NCBI RefSeq assembly: GCF_042242105.1
Contig: NC_092013.1
Location: forward strand, 1,704,001 to 1,768,000
Length of the DNA stretch: 64,000 bases
From: Pempheris klunzingeri
Taxonomy: Eukaryota > Chordata > Actinopteri > Acropomatiformes > Pempheridae
Reading direction: 5' to 3'
The notes under the pieces were generated by a model that was not told the origin of the DNA, did not search any database, and saw only the letters and a program-made list of their open reading frames with translations. The position numbers were made by a program, and so were the translations under genes. Shown piece after piece: positions 26,015 through 37,748 of this stretch (position 1 is its first letter; the number at the start of each line of letters is the position of its first letter).

Positions 26015-29000
26015 TTGGTCCTTTCGGTCAAGATGGCAACGAGCAACAAGTCGTCTGTATTCAGTGCTGCGAGCAGCAAGACGCCAGCATCATCGGCGAG
26101 TGCAGCCCACGCCAGAGCTAAAGCAGAAGCTGCTATGGTGAGAGCATCATACGCTAACCAGGAGGCTAACCTGAAATTGGAAAAGGCTACCAGAGAAGCT
26201 CAAAATCAGTTGGAAACAGCCAGAATAGACACAGAGTTGGAAGTGCTGACGCTAAATAGAGAAGCAGATGCAGTTTGAAGACGCTGCAGAAATGCATGCA
26301 ATTATGGGAAGTGGGGAATCTGAATCAAAAAAGGCTAGATTACAACGCACCAGTGAATATGTTCAATCCCAAATTGACTTCCAGAATCAGCTTCCCTCCC
26401 CGCAATTATCAGCTTCTCCTGTAAAACCCCCAGTGCATGTAGAATTACATGACAGCTTCCAGACATGGCATCCAACTGAGAATATTACAGAACTACAACC
26501 TACCAACAACGAGTTCAAGTCTGGAAAGGGTGATGAAACACAGTTACCTGCAACAAACCTACCTGAGCCAGCCGGCGTTCAGTCAAAGTCTGAGGTCGAA
26601 AGGGCAAAATATCCCACGAATGGACATGCTCAGTCATATACACCCCGAAGCATGCTTCCAGTTAGCACACCACCTCCCCCAGACCCCTTGGCACAGTATT
26701 TGGCATGACGAGATCTTGTTACATCAGGACTGTACCAGTTCGATGATAAACCAGAGAATTTCCGTGCATGGCAGTCCTCATTCACCAATGCAGCGACTGA
26801 AGTTCACCTCACAGCAACCCAAGAATTGGATCTCATGACCAAATGACTAGGAAAAGAGTCCAGCGATCAAGTGAGACGCATACACTCAGTGCATGTGAAT
26901 AACCCCAACGTAGCTCTACAAAAGGCATGGGAGAGATTACGTGACTGCTATGCTGCACCTGAAATAATTGAACACTATTTCAGAGGTTGGACAGTTTTCC
27001 AAAGGTTTCTGCCAAGGACCACATCGTGAACTTGGAGACTTGCTAATGGAGATACGAGGTGCCAAGGAGGATGGATATGTCACTGGCCTGTCATATCTGG
27101 ATACCTCCCGTGGAATTGGACCAATTGTGGACAAGCTTCCATATGGGCTTCAGGAGAAGTGGATGCCATCTGGGTCATGGTACAAAGAAGACAACAATGG
27201 TCGCTTCCCTCCTTTTGATTATTTTTTGTAACTTTGTATGCTATGAGGCGTAGAAGCGAAACGACCCTAGCTTCATTCGTCAAAGCTGCAACACAAACCT
27301 CACAAAACCAGAAAAATCCAGTGAAGAATTTTAACACCAACAAGACCGTCACAGTGCATAAAATACAACCAATAATGACCCTAACAAGAACTGCCCACTA
27401 CACAACAAACCACATCCACTCAAAAAATGCAGGACATTCAGAAATAAATCCATCGACGAAAGAAAGGCCTTCCTTAAGGAGAAAGGGATATGTTTCAAGT
27501 GTTGTTCATCAACCTCTCACCTTGCCAAACACTGCAAATTTTCTGTGAAGTGCTCTGAGTGTGAAAGCACCAATCATGATGCAGCCATGCATCCTGGGCC
27601 ATCACCTCAACACATCAAGGCTCCTCCGCCACCACAACAGAACGGCAGGGAGGAAGAAGACTGTTCTAGTTTAGTTGACGTTAGAACAAGCTGCACAGAA
27701 GTTTGCGGTCGAGGTCATGCTCAAAGATCTGCCACGCAAAGATCTACCCTAAGGGTTCCAAGCACAAAGCCATTAAAGCCTGTGACTCTTGATGACCAGA
27801 GCAATCGCTCTTTAGCCAGACCAGAGTTCTTCGAGCTGTTCAGTGTGCAGAGCAAACCAATCTTGTACCATCTCAAAACGTGCTCTGGCATCATAGAAAC
27901 TTATGGCAAGGAAGCAAACCTGAGATTCCTAACAATCGGGCTGAGATCCCAACACCCAGCACAGTTTTGCACCAGCCTCATCTCCGTCACATCACCAAAC
28001 ACATTCCAGAATTGGACCCAGAAGCGGAGATACTCTTGCTACTCGGAAGAGATGCGCTTAGAGCACACAAGTTCAGGCAACAGGTAAATGGACCACATGA
28101 CGCTCACTTCGCATGACAACAAACCTGCTCCATCAGTAGAGGACGTCCAGTTCCTGAAGATCTATGACACAAATGTCTACAGAGACGATGCCAACAACTG
28201 GGTCACCCCATTGCCTTTCAAAGAACCACGCCAGCTTTTGCCAAACAACAGAGAGCAGGCAGTCAAGCGGTTTGCATCTCTGCAACAACATTTCAAGAGG
28301 AAACCTGAGATGCAGGAACAGTATGTGGCATTCATGAAGAAGATCCTTGCTAATGGTCATGCTGAGGTATCACCGCCATTGAAAGAAGGTGAGGAGTGCT
28401 GGTATCTACCGTCATTTGGAGTATACCACCCACAAAAACCCAATCAGATTAGGGTAGTTTTTGACTCTAGTGCCCAATACACCGGTGTCTCCCTCAATGA
28501 CGTGCTCCTAACAGGTCCCGACCTTAACAACTCCCTCCTAGGTGTCCTTCTTCGCTTCCGCAAGGAGAGAGTTGCCACTGCAACTTCTCGGCTTTTTATG
28601 GCACCAGGACAATGACCTCAGTAAGCCAAGCCAGTCATTGAGTATCGCATGTTTTTGGCAATTTGCCCTCTCCTGCTGTAGCTGTTTATGGGCTGCCAAG
28701 AGCCATCGCAGGAGGTGCTCAGGAGCACGGTGCTGCCACAGTGAAGTTTGTCGAGAGGCACTTTTACGTGGATAATGGCTTGGTGTCATTACCATCTGAA
28801 GCAGAGGCAATCGAGATATCGACGAACACAGGCCTCATTTGCTGAGTCAAACCTCCGCTTACACAAATTTGTATCAAACTGTCCAGCAGTCATCAAAGCC
28901 TTCCTGCCGGAAGATTGTGTTCCAGTCATCAAGGACCTGGATTTAGGTGGAGAAACAGCACCCACACAGCTGAGCTTAGGTCTACTGTGGGAAATCACAT

Positions 29001-30290
29001 CAGACACGTTCACCTACTCTGCATCAACCTCCATCAAACCATTTACTCGACATGGAGTCCTCTCTACAGTCAACAGCATTTTTGATCCCCTTGGTCTGCT
29101 GGCTCCTGTCACGATCCAGGGAAGTGTCCTCCTCAGGGAACTTCGAACCTCTGAACCATCCGGCTGGGATGCTCAGCAACCTCACTCACTGAAGCTGTGC
29201 ATACAGAATTGTGTGTATTCTCAGATGCCTCGACCAAGGCTATTGGTTCCATGGCCTACCTGAAAGCAGTTCAGAAGAATGGAAAGGCTGAAGTAGGACT
29301 CATTATGGGCAAGGCCAAACTAGCGCCCCAGTCTGAGCCTACAATCCCAAGGCTTGAGCTCTGTGCTGCTGTTCTTGCAGTAGAGATGGCTGATCTTATT
29401 CAAGAAGAGCTAGACCTGAAATTGGATGCTATCAACTTCTCTACTGACAGTAAAGTGGTGCTCGGGTACATTTGTAACGAGACAAAACGTTTCTACACAT
29501 ACGTCCATAACAGAGTCCAACGTATCCGTCAATCCTCCTAACCAGAACAATGGCACTACGTACGAACAGTGGAAAACTCAGCAGACCATGCATCGAGATG
29601 CTTACCTGCATCCCACCTTGCACAGAGTTCATGGTTCACTGGTCCCTCATTCCTGTGTCAACCATCTGCAGAGACAAATCAAACCAGTGCGAAGTTTGAG
29701 CTTATTGAACCTGAAAAAGACTCAGAAATTCGACCATAGGTACAAAAACAGCCCCTTGCAGAAGCTTAGCCCAATCTTGGAAGACGACCTCATCTGTGTT
29801 GGAGGCCGGCTGAAGCAGTCCCACCTTATACCTGCAGAAAATAACCCAATAATCCTGACCAAAGACAGTAAGGTCTCCCTACTGCTCGTACGACATTACC
29901 ATGTGCAGGTGAAACACCAGGGTCGCCACCTGACGGAGGATCTTGGGTGGCAAGAGGCTAATTAATTCAGTCCTCCACAAATGTATAACCTGCCGAAAGC
30001 TACTTGGGAAGCTCGAAGAACAACATATGGCAAACCTACCACCTGAACGTCTCAAAACCTGCCCTCCTTTCACATATTTTGGGGCTCGATGTCTTTGGGC
30101 CTTGGTCCATTACAACCAGGCGCACCAGAGGGGGACAGGCAGAGAGCAAGCGGTGGGCCATCATATTCAGTTGTCTCAGTTCGAGAGCTGTCATTGAAGT
30201 GATTGAGTCAATGGATTCGTCTAGCTGCATAATTCATATTCAGGTGGTTCTTTGCATGCAAGGAGCTGGGGATGGACAAAACTGTGCTGA
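26015..30290 (+). mobile_element. BEL/Pao-type LTR retrotransposon, internal region (fossil, broken)
   Basis: Successive remnants appear in canonical order on the + strand: a gag-like alanine-rich coiled-coil region (about 26,030-27,230), a zinc-knuckle and protease-like region (about 27,450-28,090), reverse transcriptase (about 28,090-29,160), RNase H (about 29,190-29,540), and an integrase zinc-binding and partial core region (about 29,680-30,290). Family assignment rests on gag style, gene order and the Pao-type RT/integrase text. It is clearly dead, with many breaks (on the order of ten) across the coding region, and it ends within the integrase next to OR-D flanking sequence. I found no convincing LTR at either side, so it is truncated. 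The level of decay suggests an old insertion. Confidence 0.82.
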
Positions 30291-30429
30291 GTTACCTCAG
30301 TGAGCAGGTGTCACATCCCAGCCAGGGATGCATGCTTTTTTGTTTGGGTTGTACCCATAATGAGTGGTAAGGGGACAAGGGTGTGGAGTGCCTGCCTACC
30401 TGCTACCCTGTCAACTAATTCTTGCACTT

Positions 30430-32879
30430 CTTGCATCCCTAGCTCTGATGACTGCTGCCTTAAACAGCACAGCATTTCACTAAGTGTAAATGCCTGATAA
30501 ACACAAATAAACACAACAACAGATGTTTCACTGACCGTTTCACTTTGTGTGTGTTACGCCACATCAATTATTTTATTTGCTAAAATTCTTTTAATATATA
30601 TTTTACATTATGCAATAATGTATGTGCTTGATTATAAAAGACTGATCTCCACAAATCACCACAGCTCTTTTATGATGGCATCCTCAGCACTGTCTTTGGA
30701 CGGCTGTTTATGGTTACTGCACAGAAGAGATACCTTTTGAAGTACTTCCTGAAAGTTATGTCTCGGAGCCCATAGATAATAGGACTTGCAAAGCGAGGGA
30801 GGATTTGGTTTATGGTAAAGATAACAAAGCTTATATATCTGTCCCCTCCTGGGAACAGGTTTTTTAGACCTTGATGTAACATAGGTTGCACATAGACCAT
30901 CATACACAACAGCACCTGACAGCCATGAAGAAGGATAGTGTTTCTTGCTTTTTTGGCATCTGCATTTGCAGCTTTGGCAACAATCAAAATTCTGAAGTAA
31001 GTGTAGAACAGAGTGAGCCAAACTATTACCAGAAACAATATGTGGGATACATTCCTCTTCTTTAGGCTATAGGTGCTCCTAAACACTGTATCCCTATGGC
31101 AGAACACTCTTGAATTTATAAATTTTAGAGGTTCAGTGGCCAAAAGGATGAAGACATCTGGCAGGACAGAAAGTGAGCTCATTGCCCAGATTAAACCAAT
31201 TACAATGTACGTCCTCCTGACTGTACATATGTAGTTGTAGCGGAGGGGAATGCAGACAGCCATGTAGCACTCTACTGCCATAAAAGCTAGGTTCAGAGGG
31301 CTGTTCTGTGTGGTGAAGATGGCTGGCAAGATGAGGAGGCAACAAAGGGACACAAAGACGGTGCGGAAGACGTAGGTGAAGATGAAGAGGGTAATGCTGG
31401 TCGTCAGCTGGATCATGTCGTTCAACACAAGGTGGATGAAAAGGATAAAACGAGGGTTCATCCTGAAGATCTGAAATGAGCAGCAGAACCAGGGGTCACT
31501 ATAGAATATTACACATCTCTACATTCATACACACAGTTCAAAAGTATGATCATATGAGTCATTGGGAGAGCATGCTAAGAGATGACTGTTTCCTTCTATT
31601 ATAGAACTGATAAGAGTGAAAGATTCAAGTTGAATAAATACTGAATTGGTGTTCCCACCTACTTGTCTGTTTGCCATGTTAAAAGTGAAATATAAAGCAA
31701 ATTACAGGCACTAAAAAAAGTAGTGCTGATAACCAAAATAATTGGACTCTTTTTATGTTACAGGATGGGTTCAAATTGTTTGTCTACATTACATTTATAT
31801 TAAAAGAGCTTCTTTTAAATGATATTTTTGGACTATATGACATGTCATCCACATTTATCTCTGACCACTTTGATAATCCAATGAAATTTTGTGACAAAAT
31901 CATTTATATGATTGGATCAGTTAGTTATAACATAATTACCGATTGTTGCCTTTGTTGCAGGAGAATTAAGGTTTGCTGATGTCCAAGTAGACATGCAGTT
32001 TACACAAGTAAAGCATCAGTTAGCAGAAAAACGTGTTGAAGCACAAATAATGTGGAAAATAACTTGAACATTGTTGTAGTAACTTGAATTCCAACACAGT
32101 AAAGAACAATTTAAAATGAGCTGTTTGGGAGCAGAGGTGTGTTTATTAACTTCACAGTAATAATCACCTCTTCACCTCCTAAATGAATGAACTGTCTCTA
32201 TTGAATAAAAACCAGTGTACACACATGATGCTTGTTGAATGTGTGGACCATTGTGGCATTGATGTAGTTGATGGTGATGCCGAGGACAATAACAGTCAAA
32301 TTCATGCCAACAACCACAAACGTGCCCCGGCCATTCACAGATCCTGTCACATTGATGTTGCCAGTTGTGAAATTCATGTCAGCATCCAATGAACTTGTTT
32401 CAGAAGCAAAAAACATACAATATATGTTGATCAAATACAGCAAGGATAATTCAGAAACAAACATTATTATAACATTGCAAAACATTTTTTAAGCAAACAA
32501 ATCAATACTGACCTCAGACAGTGGATTCTGATGTGGAGAAGAATCTGTTTGATATGATTGTGGTATTTAGAGCGAAGGCTTTTTATACACTAAGTTCACT
32601 GACTATGTGTGTGTGTGTGCTTCTGACCTGAAACACACTCACACAGCTTGCATTGATGTGTGATGTAACAAAGGGCTGTCACTCCAAATAGTTTGCGCAT
32701 GTGCACTTTCCGAAACAACTTTGAACCCCTCCCTCTGCTGCACATGAATTTATTTTGAACAGCTTGTTCTAAAACTGTTGTGTGGGCCGACATCATGTAA
32801 CAAAAAACTGTTTAAGACAGTTAATTTATGGAGACCAGTCCAGTCCATAAGCAGTTTATGCAGCCAAAAGGTGATGGAA
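30430..32879 (-). repeat. OR duplication block 1 (contains OR-D)
   Basis: Sequence from ttgcatccctagctctgatg through the whole OR-D gene, its intron and 5' flank to tttatgcagccaaaaggtga matches 37,749-40,341 (block with OR-E) nearly base for base over long stretches, including introns. This is a recent segmental duplication. Confidence 0.85.
30670..32377 (-). CDS. Odorant receptor 131-2-like, OR-D (2 coding exons)
   Basis: Exons 32377-32225 and 31470-30670 (minus), phase-0 junction KHH|IFRMNPRFILF, give 317 aa. The start MNFTTGNINVTGS has two N-glycosylation sequons before TM1. The donor is cat|gtgtgt instead of the usual cag|gt. Exon 2: CCLLILPAIFTTQNSPLNLA, MAVECYMAVCIPLRYNYIC, LLATEPLKFINSRVFCHRD, KKARNTILLHGCQ and PRFASPIIYGLRDITFRKYF, all family signatures, with ECY in place of DRY. 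It differs from OR-E at about 14 of 263 aligned exon 2 residues. The frame is intact, and a membrane chemoreceptor role follows from the family. Confidence 0.87.
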
Positions 32880-32954
32880 ACGTGTTTGTCCAATAAATAC
32901 TGATGCAGTGATTGTTATATGACAGATGAGCTGGTTGGTCTCACTGTATTGCAA

Positions 32955-33261
32955 AAATTCTTTTAATATATTTTTTACATTATGCAATAATGTATTTGCT
33001 TGATTATAAAAGACTGATCCCCACATTAAGAGAGTTTTTAGAGCTCTTTTATGATGGCATCCTCAGCACTGTCTTTGGACGGCTGTTCATGGTTACTGCA
33101 CAGAAGAGATACCTTTTGAAGTACTTCCTGAAAGTTATGTCTCGGAGCCCATAGATGATTGGACTTGCAAAGCGAGGGAGGATTTGGTTTATGGTAAAGA
33201 TAACAAAGCTTATATATCTTGCCCCTCCTGGGAACAGGTTTGTGAGACCTTGATGTAACAT
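32955..33261 (-). pseudogene. 3' fragment of an OR-D/E-like gene, cut by Tc1 (fragment 1)
   Basis: An open stretch at 33,049-33,261 encodes the last 70 residues of an OR-D/E-type receptor (MLHQGLTNLFPGGARYISF, then PRFASPIIYGLRD, ending RMPS). It stops at a TA dinucleotide in codons equivalent to 'LHQGL preceded by QPM', where the Tc1 element at 33,263 is inserted. The 3' flank (aatatattttttacattatg) also matches OR-D and OR-E. Everything 5' of the insertion point, including exon 1, is gone. Confidence 0.9.
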
Positions 33262-33262
33262 A

Positions 33263-34915
33263 CAGTCGTATGAAAAAGTTTAGGCACCCCTCTGAGGCTG
33301 CATAGTAATTTACGCTGTCTGCACAGAAAACGATCACAGTGGCATGCCATTCATTTTCTAATAAAAGCTAAGTAATGGGGTATTTTCCAGACAAAGATTT
33401 TTAGTGTAGCAATATTATTAAGTTGTATGAAATTGTATCAGATGTGAAAAATAGGCTGTGCAAAAATTTGGGCACCCTTGTCATTTTGCTGATTTGAATA
33501 CCTGTAACTACTTAGCACTGATAAATTGGAACACAAAATTGGTTTGGTGGGCTCATTAAGCCTTGAACTTCATGGACAGGTGAATCCAATTATGAGAAAA
33601 AGGTATTTAAGGTGGCCAATTGCAAGTTGTTCTTCTCTTTGAATCTCCTCTGAAGAGTGGCAACATGGGGGCCTCAAAACAACTCTCAAATGACCTGAAA
33701 ACAAAGATTGTTCAATGTTATGGTTTAGGGGAAGGCTCCAAAAAGCTATCTCAGAGATTTCAGCTGTCAGTTTCCACTGTGAGGAACATAGTGAGGAAAT
33801 GGAAGACCACAGGCACAGTTGTTGTTAAGGCCAGAAGTGGCAGGCCAAGAAAAATATCAGAGAGGCAAAGGCGAAGGATGGTAAGAACGGTCAAAGACAA
33901 CCCACAGACCACCTCCAAAGACCTACAACGTCATCTTGCTGCAGATGGTGTCACTGTGCATCGTTGAACAATTCAGCGCACTTTGCACAAGGAGAAGCTG
34001 TATGGGAGAGTGATGCAGAAGAAGCCTTTTCTGCACACACGCCACAAACAGAGTCGCTTGAGGTATGCAAAAGCACATTTGGACAAGCCAGCTTCATTTT
34101 GGAATAAGGTGCTGTGGACTGATGAAACAAAGATTGAGTTATTTGGTCATAACAAGGGGCGTTATGCATGGCGGCAAAAGAAGACAGCATTCTAAGAAAA
34201 ACACTTGCTACCCACAGTAAAATTTGGTGGAGGTTCCATCATGCTGTGGGGTTGTGTGGCCAGTGCTGGTACTGGGAATCTTGTTAAAGTTGAGGGTCAC
34301 ATGGATTCCACTCAATATCAGCAGATTCTTGAGAATAATGTTCAAGAATCAGTCACAAAGTTGAAGTTACACCGGGGCTGGATATTTCAACAAGACAACG
34401 AGCCAAAACACTGCTCAAAATCTACTCAGGAATTCATGCAGAGGAACAAGTACAATGTTCTGGAATGGCCATCCCAGTCCCCAGACCTGAATATTATTGA
34501 AAATCTGTGGGATGATTTGAAGCGGGCTGTCCATGCTCGGCAACCATCAAACCGAACTGAACTGGAGATGTTTTGTAAGGAGGAATGGTCGAAAATACCT
34601 TCATCCAGAATCCAGACACTGATTAGGGGCTATAAGAACCGTCTAGAGGCTGTTATTTTGGCAAAAGGAGGCTCTACCAAATATTGATGTGATTTTTCTG
34701 TTGGGGTGCCCAAATTTATGCACCTGTCTAATTTTGTTTTGATGCATATTGCACATTTTCTGTTAATCCAATAAAACTCATTTCACTACTGAAATATTAC
34801 TGTGTCCATCAGTTATTTGATAAATCAAAATGAAATTGCTGATCCAAACACCTCATGATTTAGAAATGAAAATAATGGAAATTGTCAGGGGTGCCCAAAC
34901 TTTTTCATACAACTG
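33263..34915 (+). mobile_element. Full-length Tc1-like transposon with IR/DR ends, transposase inactivated
   Basis: A 1,653-bp element starts cagtcgtatgaaaaagttta and ends with the inverted partner tttttcatacaactg, bordered by TA at 33,261-33,262 and 34,916-34,917. Inner repeats (aaatttgggcaccc near 33,465; ggtgcccaaattta near 34,705) give the nested IR/DR arrangement of one Tc1 group. It lies within an OR gene fragment. The left flank is OR exon 2, but the right flank matches sequence normally found 5' of exon 2 (38,888-38,907), so the two sides are not a simple insertion pair. Confidence 0.93.
33665..34687 (+). pseudogene. Tc1 transposase pseudogene
   Basis: A single frame of 340 codons from ATG 33665 (MGASKQLSNDLKTKIVQCYG) to TGA 34685 is interrupted by in-frame TGA at 33,965-33,967 and TAA at 34,193-34,195, with no frameshift. 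The N-terminus has a paired-like helix-turn-helix (SQRFQLSVSTVRNIVRKW) and a GRPRK hook. The catalytic core shows the DD34E triad: D in VLWTDETKIEL, D in FQQDNEPKH, and E 35 residues later in DLNIIENLW. NIIEN replaces the usual NPIEN. Two nonsense codons make the copy non-autonomous. Confidence 0.93.
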
Positions 34916-34917
34916 TA

Positions 34918-35245
34918 TTACTCCTACCCTCATACAAAAATTCTCTTAATATATTTTTTACATTATGCAATAATGTATTTGCTTGATTATAAAAGACTGA
35001 TCCCCACATTAAGAGAGTTTTTAGAGCTATTTTTATGATGGCATCCTCAGCACTGTCTTTGGACGGCTGTTCATGGTTACTGCACAGAAGAGATACCTTT
35101 TGAAGTACTTCCTGAAAGTTATGTCTCGGAGCCCATAGATGATTGGACTTGCAAAGCGAGGGAGGATTTGGTTTATGGTAAAGATAACAAAGCTTATATA
35201 TCTGTCCCCTCCTGGGAACAGGTTTGTGAGACCTTGATGTAACAT
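34918..35245 (-). pseudogene. Second 3' fragment of the same OR-like gene (fragment 2)
   Basis: 35,033-35,245 encodes the same 70-residue tail as fragment 1 (with GGDRYISF instead of GGARYISF) and has the same 3' flank. It again breaks at the same TA and continues into the left end of Tc1. The sequence is almost identical to 32,955-33,261, so it arose by tandem duplication after the Tc1 insertion. The first ~20 bases (tactcctaccctcatac) match OR-E intron sequence. Confidence 0.9.
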
Positions 35246-35246
35246 A

Positions 35247-35425
35247 CAGTCGTATGAAAAAGTTTAGGCACCCCTCTGAGGCTGCATAGTAATTTACGCT
35301 GTCTGCACAGAAAACGATCACAGTGGCATGCCATTCATTTTCTAATAAAAGCTAAGTAATGGGGTATTTTCCAGACAAAGATTTTTAGTGTAGCAATATT
35401 ATTAAGTTGTATGAAATTGTATCAG
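35247..35425 (+). mobile_element. Left end of the same Tc1 element, truncated
   Basis: Over 179 bp it appears identical to 33,263-33,441 (from cagtcgtatg to gaaattgtatcag), then switches abruptly to unrelated repeat sequence. No transposase or right end is present. Confidence 0.92.
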
Positions 35426-36405
35426 TGCTTAAAAATCAGTGTCTCGCCATGAAACAGGAAGTTGTTAATAATTAGACTGTACATGATCCAATCAGCACCA
35501 AACTTGACGTCTGATGAGAGTCCCGCCCTGAAGACGTCTACATGTCAAAATTCGTTTACAGTCATAGTGCCACCTGGTGGCGACAGGAAATGCTATGTTT
35601 TAAGCTATGATTTCTAAAGACGAGCCAGTTGACCAGATCCACTTCAAATTTGGTCAGGAAAGCCTCAAGACGTTGATGTTGGTCCGTAGTGAAAACTGTG
35701 AGTTTGCGAATTTCGATCGAAAATTCACTTTCGCCATGAGCATTAAAAGTGCTGTAACTCCACTCTACAAGGTCCTATCTTCACCACATGACTGTCCGGC
35801 TCTGAAGACATGTACAGGCCAATTTTGAACCATAGTCATAGCGCCACCTAGTGGCAGGAGGAAGTGCATGTTTTATTCTCAGACATCTCTCTCTCAGCAG
35901 GTTAACCACAGACACCTCAAATTTGGTCCAAACATTCCCAAGACGTGGATGATGCTAAGTTATGAAGCTCTTGAGGTTTTGTCGAACGCTGTCATCGTGG
36001 TGATGCTGTGTTCGCCATGAAACAGGAAATTGTTGTATCTTCAGTGTACATTATCTTATCTGTTTCAAACTTGTCATGCTAATTGAGTCCCAGCCTGAAA
36101 ACATCTACATGCCAATTAGCAACCACAGTCAGTCTAGTGGCAACAGGAAGTAAGACTTTAGTGGCAATCATCATTTGATTTGCATGAAATTTTCACGGTG
36201 TAGTCAACACTTCATATGCTGAAATATAGAATGTGATTAGCGGCTGTTCTCTAGCGCCACATAGGGGACACAGGAAGTGACATGTAACTCCTTCATGCAC
36301 TGTCAAAAACCTCAAATGCATGGAAAGGTCAGTGTCCGGCAACAGGACGCAGTTGGTTGAAGACAGCACACCCTACAACGCTGCTTGCAGCTTTAATTTC
36401 ATGTT
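35426..36405. repeat. Dispersed fish repeat with internal sub-repeats
   Basis: The block carries recurring phrases in each ~200-bp sub-unit: caccaaacttgacg / tcaaatttggtc, gaagacgtctacatg / gaagacatgtacag, and gccacctggtggcgacagga / gcgccacctagtggcagg. It ends with cgctgcttgcagctttaatt. A shorter related piece is at about 53,040-53,120 (agcgccacctactggcaacg). It is non-coding and multi-copy in style; I cannot name the family. Confidence 0.65.
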
Positions 36406-37748
36406 TTCAAGTCACTTATTGTTATATTCACATTTTTCACCGGCATGTTAATGAGGAAGTGTGACAGTAAATGGTCAACCTTACTACGACTCTGTCTTCA
36501 TTAGCTCCAGTTTAACTTGATGTTAAGTCAGTGTTTCAACACACTGCACAAGAACACTACATTAACCCCTTGAAGGTCCTCAGAAATAATCACGTTAAAG
36601 ATCCTTACACACATAAATGTGTATGCATAAAAACAAGCCATAAAAATGTTAAAAATCTTTCTTTTTTTTTAATTTTTTTAAAATAGTTTTTTAGACCAGC
36701 ATCAGCCCTAATCATACATATCAAATTTTAATTAGTTTTTTAAAAAATTAACCCTTAAATTGCCATGTTTTTGTCATGATGCGCATCATTTTATGGTCTA
36801 AAATACACAAAAAATACATGAAAAAAAATGAGAACTCTGAAAAATTCACCATCTTGCAAAATTATAAGCAATATGCATGAAAAACTGATAAAATATGCTA
36901 AAAATAAAAATCATAACACACTAGAAAGTGCTGAAGACCCTCAAAGGGTTAAGCAACAGCAAGAATAAAGAGTGGTCACCTGAAGCAGTTACAAGAATCA
37001 GTGAAGACTTCAGGTAATAAGGTTTTAATTGTCTAATGGTGATGAGTGACTCCAGTTTGAGGGCAGATTGTAGCTCACTCATTTAAAAAGGTGCATTAAC
37101 ACCTGAACAGAGTCCTGCCAGTGTTAGTGCAGGTGTGAGGGATCTCTACAGGTAGGTAGACACTGGAGTGCTGAGGTCAGTGGATTTAAATGAGACCAGA
37201 TGTGGACTGCAACCTCAGATCACATGCTTAAGCTTAACGTGTGCTGCAACTTCAGGAGGTCTCCTGACTTTTCCATACGTTTATTTCTAGCAGACTGTCA
37301 TAAAACTGTCATGCATACAGCAGCAACGACAGCCATGACCAGTGTGGTTCATGAACAATATTTATATAATTGCAAAAAGCTGCTCACTAACATTTATGAT
37401 TAATCATTTAAACAACTGCACACTATTCAGACAGTAGTGATAATGTTACTCACTGTCTTCCTGCATCTATTCATGTTATAGTGCCTGCTCTATACACAAA
37501 CACTAAGTGTGAATATGTCATATGATGCACTAAATATCTATACTCACATCTTACAAAAATAGAATACAAAAATGAATAAGAATCCATCTTTACATAAATA
37601 CATATTACTATCAATACCTCAATATCACATACACTCAAAATAATGACATATACAGTAAGGACAGCAATAATAAATGTTTTGGTAAAGACATGGTGTTCCT
37701 AAGAATCTCAGTTTTTTATGGAAAAATGTGTTTCTTATTTTGAGCAGA
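36406..37748. other. Spacer 3' of OR-E
   Basis: AT-rich sequence with poly-A/T stretches (for example 36,660-36,700). No gene or strong repeat is recognised. Confidence 0.4.
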
